A stretch of DNA of 48,254 nt from JAGXIT01 sp049293335 (GTDB lineage Bacteria; Patescibacteriota; Saccharimonadia; Saccharimonadales; UBA4665): positions 1-48,254 of the forward strand of contig JBATSO010000018.1 in NCBI GenBank assembly GCA_049293335.1, given 5' to 3'. Numbering within the stretch: the stretch's first letter is position 1; each line of letters starts with the position of its first letter. The position numbers and the translations under genes are program-made. This document shows positions 40,119-48,254 of the stretch, piece after piece. Under the pieces are notes generated by a model, which was not told the origin of the DNA, searched no databases, and saw nothing but the letters and a program-made list of their open reading frames with translations.

Positions 40119-41664
40119 TGAAACCTCCGAGCGGTGTAGTTGGCAGAGTCAATGTGCCACTACCATTGGTAACTGAAAGCTGCAGCTGACCGGCTGTTAC
40201 ACCTGTAAGGTTAAAGCTGCATTTAAGCAAATCATAGGCTGGTGCCGTACTGGTGCTAGAGGTACAGGCAGTGCCTGTGTAGCTGTTAGAGCCTTGTGTA
40301 AATTTCACACTGGCCCCACTCAAATTTTTTCCAGTAAATGTAACGAGGAAGTTAGTAAGACTACTCGTGGCTAAGCTCAGCTGATACGGTGACATCATGA
40401 AGAGTCTTGGGAAGCTAGAGCTAGCAGTTAGCATTAATCTCACCTGCTGAGTATAGCCAGCCCCACTCAGTATGTAAGGAGCGGGAGCAGGTGAACCGAT
40501 GGGTGAAACAGGTATTGCAATTGGTCCCAACGAATTCATACCCCCATACGGAATAGCGGCTGCGAGATAATAGGTAGTAGCCCCAGCTTTGCAGTTACTA
40601 TCGCCTAAATCACCACAAAATGTATAGCCGTTGGTAGGTACCAAATTTGTCAAACCAGCCAAACCAGCGGCATCTGTTGTAGGGCGAGTATCGGTGGGGG
40701 CAATGGTGTTGTAGTAATAGGCAGTGTCGGTCGTGGCCGTGTATTTTTTATAGCCTCCCTTTATATAGACCTTCACGCCAGGCAGCGGCGCACCGTTTAC
40801 ATCTGTTGTCTCAAGCACCAAACTGTTGGCCGCAAATGGCAGGAGCCTTAGGGTAAGCGACGATGACTGCTGAGCCAAAACCTTTTGGCTCGGGTAGGTC
40901 GGCTGTAGCGTACCACTCACACCAATCGTCGAGAGTGTTGAGTAGCCAGTTTTAGAAGCGGTAATTACATAGTCGTTGTTTGAATCAGGAGGAACGTTAT
41001 AAAAAATAGCGACACCGTTTGCGTCGGTACTGTCGCTAATATTCGCCACCGGCGTAATGGTTGTGTTGCTCACCGCCACCGTTGCACCTGAGACTGGCGC
41101 ACCACTCCCATCTATGACCGTGACAAACAAGGCCCCTGTTGTGCTAGCAGACTCCGCTACACGTGCCGTCACCTGCGTATCAACAGCAGCTAATTGCAAT
41201 CCTGTTTTATCCTTGGTAACAACGCGAATAATTTTATAATCGGCTGCATTCAAGTCAGTCGCTGGGGCGCCTGCCGGTGGTGGATAATTACGACAATACA
41301 GTTGTTTTACGGCCGGAGTGGGGTACGACCCGCAGCCATCGTAGGCATCATCAACGTAGCCGATACTCGTGGTCGTCGTGTATTTTACCCCGTTGACAGT
41401 TTGGGTGGTGGTGGCTGGGAGTAGCGTTGTTGCGTAGATGGATCCACCTTGCACAGCCAAGCTATCATAGGGTAGAGATTTTAGATACTCCAGCTGGTTC
41501 GTCGCCAAAGTAAGCGCCACGGCTTGCCGCCGAGCAATGATCATACTGCGAATGAGTGAGTTAAAAAGAGCAAACAGACCCATAATAATTATGGCAATGA
41601 CCACGATTGCTACCGTCAGCTCAACCAGCGTAAAGCCCGCTTCACCCACCTTGCGTCTCTTCAT
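40105..41664 (-). CDS. Large PilV-like minor pilin with Ig-like domains
   Basis: 519 aa from the ATG at 41664. The prepilin leader is MKRRKVGEAG|FTLVELTVAIVVIAIIIMG. After the pilin-like part come a carboxypeptidase-regulatory-like domain (VIDGSGAPVSGATVAVS...DANGVAIF), a second one (TTDVNGAPLPGVKVYIKGG) and a C-terminal IPT/TIG-like domain (VTFTGKNLSGASVKF). This is far larger than a usual PilV (about 160 aa) and fits a tip adhesin. A TATACT box ends nine bases before the ATG; the divergent pilM promoter lies beside it. Confidence 0.85.
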   Translation of the reverse strand: MKRRKVGEAGFTLVELTVAIVVIAIIIMGLFALFNSLIRSMIIARRQAVALTLATNQLEYLKSLPYDSLAVQGGSIYATTLLPATTTQTVNGVKYTTTTSIGYVDDAYDGCGSYPTPAVKQLYCRNYPPPAGAPATDLNAADYKIIRVVTKDKTGLQLAAVDTQVTARVAESASTTGALFVTVIDGSGAPVSGATVAVSNTTITPVANISDSTDANGVAIFYNVPPDSNNDYVITASKTGYSTLSTIGVSGTLQPTYPSQKVLAQQSSSLTLRLLPFAANSLVLETTDVNGAPLPGVKVYIKGGYKKYTATTDTAYYYNTIAPTDTRPTTDAAGLAGLTNLVPTNGYTFCGDLGDSNCKAGATTYYLAAAIPYGGMNSLGPIAIPVSPIGSPAPAPYILSGAGYTQQVRLMLTASSSFPRLFMMSPYQLSLATSSLTNFLVTFTGKNLSGASVKFTQGSNSYTGTACTSSTSTAPAYDLLKCSFNLTGVTAGQLQLSVTNGSGTLTLPTTPLGGFNVVP

Positions 41665-41722
41665 CTTAGTATCAGTATAGCTTTTGTGGCCCATAAAATA
41701 CAGTGTCAGCTGCCCGTCTGTA

Positions 41723-41731
41723 TGCTATGAT
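41723..41731 (+). promoter_or_regulatory. Extended -10 promoter of the pilMNO operon
   Basis: TGCTATGAT, a TGn-extended -10 box. It covers an in-frame ATG at 41727, so that ATG cannot be the start and the next one at 41772 is used. Confidence 0.5.
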
Positions 41732-41771
41732 ACTTAACAGAAATAAAGCTTATGCTACGAGAGTGGGCGCC

Positions 41772-42845
41772 ATGCATAGAAACACCAATGTAACTCCGTA
41801 TTTGTTTGAGGATAAGCCTCTCTTTGGGCTCGATATTGGGCATAGCACTATTCGGGTAGTCCAGGTTCAGTCGCGCCGACAAAAACCAAAAGTTATTGGT
41901 TACGGTGAAATAAATTTTGATGCCAGTGCTATAGAAAGCGGTGTTATTACAAAGCCCGAGGAACTTGCTAAGGCTGTGGTGAAACTTTTTAAGCACCGCC
42001 TAATTGGCGATATTACTACAAACCGTGTTGCCATTGCGCTTCCTATTGCGCATGCCTTTACCCGCTCGGTCGAGCTGCCAAAATTATCTGATGCTGAAAT
42101 AGCGCAAACCGTTGCCACCGAAGTAGAACAATACATCCCTGCTGCCGCAGAAAGCTTATATGTCGACTACAGCACCGTGAAAGTCGGTAAAGATAAATGG
42201 ACTACCTTTATTGTGGCCATGCCGCGGCGGATTATTGACTCCTACTTACTGCTCTGCCGATTGCTTGGTCTAGAGGTGGTAATAATCCAAACTTCAAGCG
42301 GCGCAGGTGCGCAGTTATTTTCGCGTGATGAGCACAGTAACTTGCCCAGCGTTTTGGTTGATTTTGGTAGCGAAAGCGCCGATATTACTGTGTTCGATAA
42401 AAACCCAATTGTGAGTGGTACGGTAGCCTGCGGCGGCGAAGACATAACCAAACTTATTATGGAGTCACTTGGCGTTAATAACCGTGAAGCAACTATTATT
42501 AAAAGTAAATATGGGCTCGGCTATAGCAAAAAACAACTACAAATCGAGGCCGCGCTCGAGCCAAGTCTAGTTAATTTAGTAAAAGAAATCCAGCGCAGTG
42601 TTCGCTACTACGAGGAACGTTCTAAAAGTAAACACCACATTGCCCAAATCGTGATAATGGGCGGTGGCGCCAACATGCCTGGCATGGCCGATTATTTAAC
42701 AAACTCGCTGCATATGCCCGTGCGTGCTTTTGACCCAACGAATTTCATTAATTTTGGGCGGCTACAGCCCCTTAATGCAGGCGAAAAGATGTCGTATGTG
42801 ACAGCAGTTGGCCTCAGTCTTATTGACCCCAAGGAGGTTTTTTAA
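41772..42845 (+). CDS. pilM: Type IV pilus assembly protein PilM
   Basis: 357 aa, an actin-like ATPase of the ASKHA fold. Phosphate-binding stretches: FGLDIGHSTIRVVQV near the N-terminus, LVDFGSESADITVF in the middle and IVIMGGGANMPGMADYL towards the end. It binds PilN's N-terminus at the cytoplasmic face. The start at 41772 is chosen because the promoter overlaps the earlier ATG. The stop shares a base with the pilN ATG. Confidence 0.92.
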   Translation: MHRNTNVTPYLFEDKPLFGLDIGHSTIRVVQVQSRRQKPKVIGYGEINFDASAIESGVITKPEELAKAVVKLFKHRLIGDITTNRVAIALPIAHAFTRSVELPKLSDAEIAQTVATEVEQYIPAAAESLYVDYSTVKVGKDKWTTFIVAMPRRIIDSYLLLCRLLGLEVVIIQTSSGAGAQLFSRDEHSNLPSVLVDFGSESADITVFDKNPIVSGTVACGGEDITKLIMESLGVNNREATIIKSKYGLGYSKKQLQIEAALEPSLVNLVKEIQRSVRYYEERSKSKHHIAQIVIMGGGANMPGMADYLTNSLHMPVRAFDPTNFINFGRLQPLNAGEKMSYVTAVGLSLIDPKEVF

Positions 42846-43432
42846 TGATAAACCTCTTGCCGCCCGAAATAAAGCAAGGGTACCGCTTTGGTCGTACTAA
42901 CAGACACCTTGTTCACTGGATCACTGCCTGTGCACTTGGCATCATCGGCGCAGGCCTCATTACAAGTTTTGGGTATTTATATCTTAACCAAAGCGCCAAA
43001 ACGTACTCAAAACAAATTGCCAGCACTAACCAGCAGCTCGCGGCCCAGAACCTTAGCAAAGTACAAAAAGATGTTAAAGACATATCGAACAACCTTAACT
43101 TAGTTGTAGATGTGTTGTCGAAACAAGTCTTGTTTTCAGAGCTATTAGACCAGCTCACGCGGCTATTGCCCGCCGACACAAACCTAACTGGCCTTTCGAT
43201 ATCTCAAGCCCAAGGTGGCATAGATATTTCTGCCGCCGCCAAAAACTACGCTGCTGCTTCGCAAATTCAGGTGAACCTAACTGACCCAAATAATCAGGTG
43301 TTTAGCAAGGCCGATATCGTAAGCATTAACTGCTCTGGGGCCAGTGAATATCCATGTGCTGTGGTGCTGCGCACACTCTTTTCTCCGAATAATCCTTTTA
43401 TGTTTACTAACAACACAAAGAGTGGCTCATGA
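42845..43432 (+). CDS. pilN: Type IV pilus assembly protein PilN
   Basis: 195 aa. The N-terminal MINLLPPEIKQGYRFGR is the peptide that docks onto PilM (I-N-L-L-P). One membrane helix about 27-48, then a coiled coil and a ferredoxin-like periplasmic domain. AAGGAGG overlaps the end of pilM, and the stop overlaps pilO by four bases. Confidence 0.92.
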   Translation: MINLLPPEIKQGYRFGRTNRHLVHWITACALGIIGAGLITSFGYLYLNQSAKTYSKQIASTNQQLAAQNLSKVQKDVKDISNNLNLVVDVLSKQVLFSELLDQLTRLLPADTNLTGLSISQAQGGIDISAAAKNYAAASQIQVNLTDPNNQVFSKADIVSINCSGASEYPCAVVLRTLFSPNNPFMFTNNTKSGS

Positions 43433-44034
43433 CAACGAAAAAACTCAATATTTTACTGGTTGCACTTACCGCTGTTTTGGCCCTAGCGTTACTAGGCTCG
43501 GCTACGCTTGCCAACCAAATCTTAACCAAAAAATCAGCCGAACTCAGCAAGTTAAAAGCACAAAGCCAAGTGGCGGCCGACCTGCAACGTACACTCAAGA
43601 AAAACCGAGCTGACATAACAAAATATACCGAGCTTAATAACATTGCTAAAACAGTTGTACCTCAAGACAAAAACCAGGCTCAAACCATTGGGGAAATTGT
43701 AAGCATAGCGGCAGCAAGCGGCATACCGAAACTTTCTTCTATAACCTTTCCAGCCTCTACGCTCGGCGGCACTGGCGCTGGAGCAGCTAAAGTAACCGGT
43801 GGGCTAACTCAGGTTACTCCTGTAAAAGGTATTAGTGGGGTGTACATTTTACCCATAACAATAACTCAAGATTCTAGCAACCCTGTTCTATACGCTCAGT
43901 TTATTACCTTCCTAAAACGGCTCGAGAACAACCGTCGGACCGCCCAAGTCAGCGCTATAAACATTCAGCCAGATGCTAAAAACCCAAATGCTATTTCTTT
44001 TACCCTAACCGTAAACGAGTACATAAAACCATGA
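43429..44034 (+). CDS. pilO: Type IV pilus assembly protein PilO
   Basis: 201 aa. One membrane helix (about 7-26), a coiled coil (LTKKSAELSKLKAQSQVAADLQ) and a C-terminal ferredoxin-like domain, the same build as PilN, as known for the PilN-PilO pair. Four-base overlaps on both sides. Confidence 0.9.
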   Translation: MTTKKLNILLVALTAVLALALLGSATLANQILTKKSAELSKLKAQSQVAADLQRTLKKNRADITKYTELNNIAKTVVPQDKNQAQTIGEIVSIAAASGIPKLSSITFPASTLGGTGAGAAKVTGGLTQVTPVKGISGVYILPITITQDSSNPVLYAQFITFLKRLENNRRTAQVSAINIQPDAKNPNAISFTLTVNEYIKP

Positions 44035-44336
44035 GCCAACAGCTTAACATTGACACAATTAGCAAAGGTGTTCGCAGTTCGCTTAAAGCAATCGGGCGAT
44101 ACCGTGTTCTCTTATTTTTCCTTTTGCTCACGAGTATATACGGTTACATTGTATGGCGTATTAATGTTTTAAGCAGTGCGCCCCCCAGCCAGGCCGATAT
44201 TTCGGGCGCCCAACAGAGCACTTCTCAGCCAAAAATCTCACCGGCCACGGTGAGAAAGCTTGAAGGACTGGAAGATAACAGTGTTCGCGTGCAAACACTT
44301 TTTAACGAAGCTCGTCAAAACCCATTCTTAGAGTAG
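44031..44336 (+). CDS. Small membrane protein at the PilP position
   Basis: 101 aa with one membrane helix (about 26-45) and a short extracytoplasmic tail ending in RVQTLFNEARQNPFLE. PilP usually is a lipoprotein linking PilN/PilO to the secretin; this organism should have no outer membrane and no secretin, and no lipobox is seen. The NPF near the C-terminus resembles the PilP N-terminal motif region only loosely. It closes the pilMNO operon by a four-base overlap. Confidence 0.7.
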   Translation: MSQQLNIDTISKGVRSSLKAIGRYRVLLFFLLLTSIYGYIVWRINVLSSAPPSQADISGAQQSTSQPKISPATVRKLEGLEDNSVRVQTLFNEARQNPFLE

Positions 44337-44342
44337 CTTTGG

Positions 44343-45083
44343 TCACACTTCGATTTTATCTTGACGATTCTCTTGGCGATTCACATCACTGGTTTGGCGC
44401 TCCTGGGCGTCCCTAGCCTGGAACTGCTGAAAGTCGAGAAACTTTTGGTACTCGGCGGCATCTATGGTAACGGCATGGGGGTCATTCGTGTTTTTATTTA
44501 GCGTGGTTGGCAGACGGCCGCTTTCAAGCGCGGCCGAAAAATTCTCGTGAGCCTCCACAATTGTTGCAACTGCCTCATCGGACTTATTGGTAGCCCGAAA
44601 ATGGTAATTTTCTTGTTCACCAGGGGTTTCAATTGTTACTGTTCCATACCCAAAAATAGTGCCGAACATATCTTTACGCACCGACACATCGTTAACATGC
44701 TGAAGACCAAGCTGCGAAACCTTGCTGCTAAACACGCTCGGTTGCAGCACCTGAAACACGGCTTCATCGGTTACAACAAGCTGTTCGCCCATTCGCATTG
44801 TAAGCGGTATGAACGTACCTAGTAAAATAATGAAAGATAATAAGGCCGTACCAATTGTTATAAGCTGTTTATAATTCACGTTCGGATTGGCCGTTGGGCT
44901 AGTAGAAATAGTACTATACAAAGTCATGGCTGCAACAATCAGAATTATGATAGCCGCTAGTCCCGAAAGCCAAATTACGGCGTACGCAAACCAGTGGTGT
45001 TTGTAGACTGCCAACACCTCCTCATCGGCGCTAATTGGTAGCCCTTTGCTTACTTGTGAGGTAACTTTTTGATCGCCTAACAT
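44343..45083 (-). CDS. PH-domain (YdbS-like bPH2) membrane protein
   Basis: 246 aa. Two membrane helices (about 32-56 and 75-97) followed by a bacterial PH domain (MGEQLVVTDEAVFQVLQ..SSKVSQLGLQHVNDVSVRKDMFGTIFGYGTVTIET). A Gln/Glu/Asp-rich tail follows (QFQARDAQERQTSDVNRQ). AGGAG lies five bases before the ATG and TATAAT lies just upstream of that. Function of bPH2 proteins is poorly known. Convergent with the pilMNO operon, with only six bases between stops. Confidence 0.85.
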   Translation of the reverse strand: MLGDQKVTSQVSKGLPISADEEVLAVYKHHWFAYAVIWLSGLAAIIILIVAAMTLYSTISTSPTANPNVNYKQLITIGTALLSFIILLGTFIPLTMRMGEQLVVTDEAVFQVLQPSVFSSKVSQLGLQHVNDVSVRKDMFGTIFGYGTVTIETPGEQENYHFRATNKSDEAVATIVEAHENFSAALESGRLPTTLNKNTNDPHAVTIDAAEYQKFLDFQQFQARDAQERQTSDVNRQENRQDKIEV

Positions 45084-45095
45084 TTCTACTCCTGA

Positions 45096-46136
45096 TTATA
45101 CCAGCTTTGTTTGAGGCTCGTTGTTAATTTTATGTGCGCGGCCAAGGTGCGCGTAAGCGCGGTGTGTTACCTTTCGGCCCCTTGGAGTGCGCTCTAATAA
45201 GCCGATCTGTAGTAAATACGGCTCAATAAAGTCTTCGATGGTGCTGCGTTCTTCGCTTGTCATGGCAGCAATTGTTTCTACTCCTACAGGCCCCCCTGCG
45301 TAGTTGTCTATAATAGCCGCCAAAATCATACGGTCGGCGGGGTCTAGACCAAGTTCGTCAATCTCGAGTAGCTCTAAAGCTTTGGTGCTTATTTCGGTGT
45401 CAACAATTCCATCGCCATTTACATCGGCATAGTCGCGCACGCGTTTTAACAGCCTGTTTGCAATGCGCGGTGTTAGACGGCTGCGTTCTGCCAGCCGTAA
45501 GGCAGCAGCGGCATCAATCTTAACACCTAAAATGCCCGCTGCTCTAGCAATGATCTGCTGTACTTCTTCATGAGTATAAAATTCTAGGCGGTGTACGTGC
45601 CCAAACCGATCGCGGAGTGGTGCCGCCAGTGCCCCCGTACGTGTGGTGGCGCCAATGAGTGTAAACTGCGGCAGGTCAAGCCGCATCGAACGCGCACTGG
45701 GGCCTTTGCCGAGCATTATGTCGAGCTTGTAGTCTTCCATGGCACTGTACAGTACCTCTTCGACAGTCCGGTGCAAGCGGTGAATTTCGTCTATAAACAA
45801 TATATCGCCGTCCTGCAAGTTTGTGAGCAGACTAGCCAGATCTCCCGCACGTTCTATAGCTGGGCCAGAGGTTATGCGTATTTGCGCGCCCATTTCGTTG
45901 GCAATCACGCTTGCCATAGTAGTTTTACCGAGGCCCGGTGGGCCATACAGTAGCACATGATCAAGCGCTTCACCCCGTTTTTTAGCCGCCTGAATCGCGA
46001 GCTGAATATTCTTTTTTAAGCGCTCTTGCCCAATGTAGTTTGCAAAATCATGCGGCCGCAGCTTTATTTCAAACTCAACCTCATCGGCCGAGTCATCGTC
46101 CTGCACCATCGCCTGGGTAATTCGCTCAATCGCCAT
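45096..46136 (-). CDS. ruvB: Holliday junction branch-migration ATPase RuvB
   Basis: 346 aa. Walker A GPPGLGKTT (65-73), Walker B DEIHR (116-120), sensor 1 GATTRTGALAAPLRDRFGH with the arginine finger, and the C-terminal winged helix (GGPVGVETIA..IEDFIEPYLLQIGLLERTPRGR). It drives Holliday junction movement with RuvA. ruvA and ruvC are not in the window. Confidence 0.97.
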   Translation of the reverse strand: MAIERITQAMVQDDDSADEVEFEIKLRPHDFANYIGQERLKKNIQLAIQAAKKRGEALDHVLLYGPPGLGKTTMASVIANEMGAQIRITSGPAIERAGDLASLLTNLQDGDILFIDEIHRLHRTVEEVLYSAMEDYKLDIMLGKGPSARSMRLDLPQFTLIGATTRTGALAAPLRDRFGHVHRLEFYTHEEVQQIIARAAGILGVKIDAAAALRLAERSRLTPRIANRLLKRVRDYADVNGDGIVDTEISTKALELLEIDELGLDPADRMILAAIIDNYAGGPVGVETIAAMTSEERSTIEDFIEPYLLQIGLLERTPRGRKVTHRAYAHLGRAHKINNEPQTKLV

Positions 46137-46221
46137 ATGTGTCTCGCTCGGTCATTACAGACAGTATACCATCACCCCTAAACGCACTTTTGACCTGTAG
46201 CACTGTAATACTATTGAAAGA

Positions 46222-47040
46222 TTACGGAATGTGCGTGGGGTCCCAGCAGGTACGCAGGCCGCGGTTAAGCTTAGTGAGCGCCTGGAGCTCCTCAAGATAG
46301 AGTTCGAAGTCGTAGAGGTCAATGTTTTCCCTTATCCGCTCTGGGGTAGTCGATTTTGGCAGTAGCACCAGGCCGTTTTCGACGCACCAGCGCAGCATAA
46401 TCTGAGCGTAGCTTTTGCTATGGCGCTCAGCCATTGCCTGAATGTCGGGGTTTTTCATGTCTTTGGCATGGGCCAGCGGGCTGTAGGCCTCAATAACAAT
46501 ACCGTTGCGCCGACAGTAGTCGACCAACTCTGGCTGCTGCAAAAACACGTGCCATTCCACTTGGTTGACCACCGGCATCTCTGTGGCGTACAACTTCATT
46601 TCCTCGAGGTGCTTGATGGTGTAGTTGCTGACACCGATGCTTTTTGCGCCGCCAGCGGCTTTGATTTTCTCTAGCTCTTTCCAGGCTTTTTTGCGAGCAA
46701 TTGGCACAGGAAAATGCAGTAGGAGCAGGTCGACATAGTCGGTCTGGAGTCGCTCGAGCGAACGCGTGAAACTCTGTGCAGTTCGTCCAATGGCGATCGT
46801 CTCAGTCCGTATTTTGGTCGTCAGCCAAAAGCTCTCGCGGAGGCGGCCACTCGCCTGCCAGCATGCACCCAAAAACTGTTCATTTTCATACGCCTGAGCG
46901 CTATCAAAATGCGTATACCCTGCCGCCAGCGCCACCTCAAAAGCCGCCTCGAACTCCGCCTTGTCTTTTACCTTCCACAAGCCCAATCCGACTTGGGGTA
47001 TGGATCGTTCATCGGCAAGTTTCAAAGTAGGTACATTCAT
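46222..47040 (-). CDS. Aldo-keto reductase
   Basis: 272 aa TIM-barrel NADPH oxidoreductase. The catalytic tetrad is readable: Asp and Tyr in FDSAQAYENE, Lys in LTTKIR and His in LLLHFP. Also SIGVSNYTIKHLEE, VNQVEWHVF and LLPKSTTPERI. Closest to the 2,5-diketo-gluconate reductase-like (AKR5) group. It follows the SDR gene by four bases, so the two oxidoreductases are one operon. Confidence 0.92.
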   Translation of the reverse strand: MNVPTLKLADERSIPQVGLGLWKVKDKAEFEAAFEVALAAGYTHFDSAQAYENEQFLGACWQASGRLRESFWLTTKIRTETIAIGRTAQSFTRSLERLQTDYVDLLLLHFPVPIARKKAWKELEKIKAAGGAKSIGVSNYTIKHLEEMKLYATEMPVVNQVEWHVFLQQPELVDYCRRNGIVIEAYSPLAHAKDMKNPDIQAMAERHSKSYAQIMLRWCVENGLVLLPKSTTPERIRENIDLYDFELYLEELQALTKLNRGLRTCWDPTHIP

Positions 47041-47044
47041 ACTT

Positions 47045-47785
47045 TTATTTTAGAGTAAACCCAGCGTCAACGTAAATAACCTGGCCTGTCATCGCATCAT
47101 TTTTCGCCAAAAAGATGAAGGCGTCGGCTATCTCGTCTTCTGTGACCCATCTTTTGAGGTAAGTGCTTTCGATAAAACCAGTAATTCTCTCGCTTGGCAT
47201 AGTATCGTATGACCGCGTCTTGACGAACCCAGGAGCTACGGCATTCACGTGGATGTTTGGTGCGACCATTTTTGCAAAGCTTTTGGTAAAACTATTCACT
47301 GCAGCTTTCATAGCAGCATATACAGGCGCCCGGCCGCCACTTTCCCAGCCTCGGATCGAACTGGTGTTCAGTATTTTGCCATAACCCTGCCGCTGCATGA
47401 GTAGAGCCGCCTGTTGTGAGCACATAAACACACTCGTGATGTCTGTCTGGATCATTTCCTGAAAATCATCATATGACGCTTCCATAAACGGTCGCTTGTC
47501 GGTGCCTATGGCAGCGTTGTTTACCAGAATATCGACTGTACCAAACCTATCGACCACATCTTGAAACAGACGTTTTACATCATTTTCTTTACTCACATCG
47601 GCCTGTACGAGCAGGCAGTTATCCATGATTTCTTTTATTTGAGCCAGAGTTTCTTCGCCACCAAGCTTGTTTTGCCGATAATTAACCACCACCTTGCATC
47701 CCTCTTTAGCAAACCTAACTGCTGTAGCTCGCCCGATACCGCTTGACGAACCGGTAATCAGCGCAACTTTATCTTTAAGTACCAT
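47045..47785 (-). CDS. Short-chain dehydrogenase/reductase (FabG-like)
   Basis: 246 aa from the ATG at 47785, which follows AAGGAGAG by five bases; the longer frame upstream has no such site. The Rossmann GxxxGxG is ITGSSSGIGRA, the NNAA motif is LVNNAAIG, and the active site is Ser in NTSSIRG with YAAMKAA (Tyr/Lys). C-terminal MTGQVIYVDAGF is typical of FabG-type enzymes. Substrate unknown. First gene of a two-gene unit with the aldo-keto reductase. Confidence 0.92.
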   Translation of the reverse strand: MVLKDKVALITGSSSGIGRATAVRFAKEGCKVVVNYRQNKLGGEETLAQIKEIMDNCLLVQADVSKENDVKRLFQDVVDRFGTVDILVNNAAIGTDKRPFMEASYDDFQEMIQTDITSVFMCSQQAALLMQRQGYGKILNTSSIRGWESGGRAPVYAAMKAAVNSFTKSFAKMVAPNIHVNAVAPGFVKTRSYDTMPSERITGFIESTYLKRWVTEDEIADAFIFLAKNDAMTGQVIYVDAGFTLK

Positions 47786-47842
47786 ATAATCTCTCCTTTT
47801 GATTTGCTCTGTCAACTAGATACCCGTTATCGGATTATGCGG

Positions 47843-48130
47843 CTATTTTCTGTCGACATGGAGTTCCTTGACCCAAAATTTTTCTGGCCCTGCGAGAACC
47901 GAAACAATATGCGCTGCCAGATCATGCGGTTCGGTAAAACTATCGGTGGAAAATGTCTCGCCAGCCTTCTCAAACATGCCAGTGTTTGTGCCAGACTGGT
48001 AGACCGCCATGATTCCTATGTTCGAGCCTTTTAGGTCTTCGCGGAGCACGTCAGTGAAGCCACGCATGCCATATTTTGCCGCCGTGTAGACACTCTGACC
48101 CGCCTGAGCTACTACGCCAGATTTTGAAGT
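47843..48130 (-). pseudogene. C-terminal fragment of a second SDR
   Basis: Reading left from about 48130, the frame gives TSKSGVVAQAGQSVYTAAK (active-site Ser, Tyr and Lys) then YGMRGFTDVLREDLKGSNIGI and the rest to a stop at 47843. The cofactor-binding first half (GxxxGxG, NNA) is absent: upstream of 48130 lies an inverted repeat and then a stop. An ATG exists only inside the active-site helix (48067). I read this as the remains of a gene cut at the repeat. Confidence 0.6.
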
Positions 48131-48172
48131 CAGACACCACCGGCATGCCGGTGGCTTGGTGAGTGGTGTCGC
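48130..48172. repeat. Nested inverted repeats at the SDR break
   Basis: A perfect 18-bp palindrome with arms CCACCGGCA / TGCCGGTGG lies within an outer GACACCAC / GTGGTGTC pair. It sits exactly where the SDR homology stops. Confidence 0.6.
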
Positions 48173-48213
48173 CTAAAAGGCGATGGCTGCCCCGCAGTAT
48201 TAGTTAGTGGTTA

Positions 48214-48254
48214 TTAGAAGGCGCCTTGAGCCGATGAAGCAGCATCGTCGATCT
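48214..48254 (-). CDS. Possible 3' end of a gene entering from the right
   Basis: The minus strand reads IDDAASSAQGAF then a TAA stop. Only 13 codons are inside the window, so this is a weak call. Confidence 0.2.
   Translation of the reverse strand, partial: IDDAASSAQGAF

Overview
The window looks like a chromosomal segment of a small-genome Patescibacteria (CPR) member, most likely Candidatus Saccharibacteria (TM7). This is inferred from gene content, not from a search. It encodes a single-membrane envelope (mraY, a MurA-type enzyme, a sortase with sorting-signal proteins), a type IV pilus set without a secretin, RNase Y, RecA/RecX/RuvB and a very short TsaB. Genes are tightly packed, many overlap by 1-4 bases, and TGA works as a stop, so the recoded Gracilibacteria code does not apply.

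Layout. 1-6.6 kb: a small membrane protein, Nudix hydrolase, glyA, an XRE-HTH/MurA fusion, a HAD phosphatase, a P-loop kinase and mraY. 6.7-8.5 kb: tRNA-Gly, tRNA-Arg, a YihY/BrkB protein and tRNA-His. 8.8-14.5 kb: an NCS2 permease, a secreted repeat protein ending in LENTG, a polyprenol-kinase-like protein and small unknowns. 14.6-15 kb: tRNA-Pro preceded by a degenerate tRNA-Pro-like sequence. 15-20.4 kb: a leftward run with a GyrI-like protein, ymdB, CYTH, mutarotase and RNase Y. 20.6-25.9 kb: sortase, a VPDTG surface protein, tsaB, tsaE and a lamin-tail surface protein. 26-34 kb: PRC-barrel gene, two unrelated large genes in a duplicated frame, recX, an alpha/beta-hydrolase-Nudix fusion, phosphoglycerate mutase, recA and a RAYT transposase between palindromes. 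34-44.3 kb: type IV pilus genes (pilB, pilC, pilA, three minor pilins, pilM, pilN, pilO and a PilP-position protein). 44.3-48.25 kb: PH-domain protein, ruvB, aldo-keto reductase, SDR, a broken SDR and the edge of one more gene.

The most unusual part is 26.5-34 kb. A 58-bp tail of the PRC-barrel gene and a 364-bp 3' part of recX each occur twice, framing two unrelated genes (403 and 482 aa). The junction lies at the edge of a palindrome (arms TTTGGGAGGAC / GTCCTCCCAAA) that also flanks a REP-associated tyrosine transposase on both sides. This looks like a cassette slot shaped by, or recombining at, a REP/RAYT-like element.

Two expression patterns recur. Several genes have a -10 box only 6-9 bases before the ATG, so their mRNAs should be leaderless or nearly so, while others have strong Shine-Dalgarno sites. 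Three tRNA transcription units share the 16-base block TATAATCACCTCTGTT at the promoter and initially transcribed region. All family calls are from memory of motifs; no searches were run.
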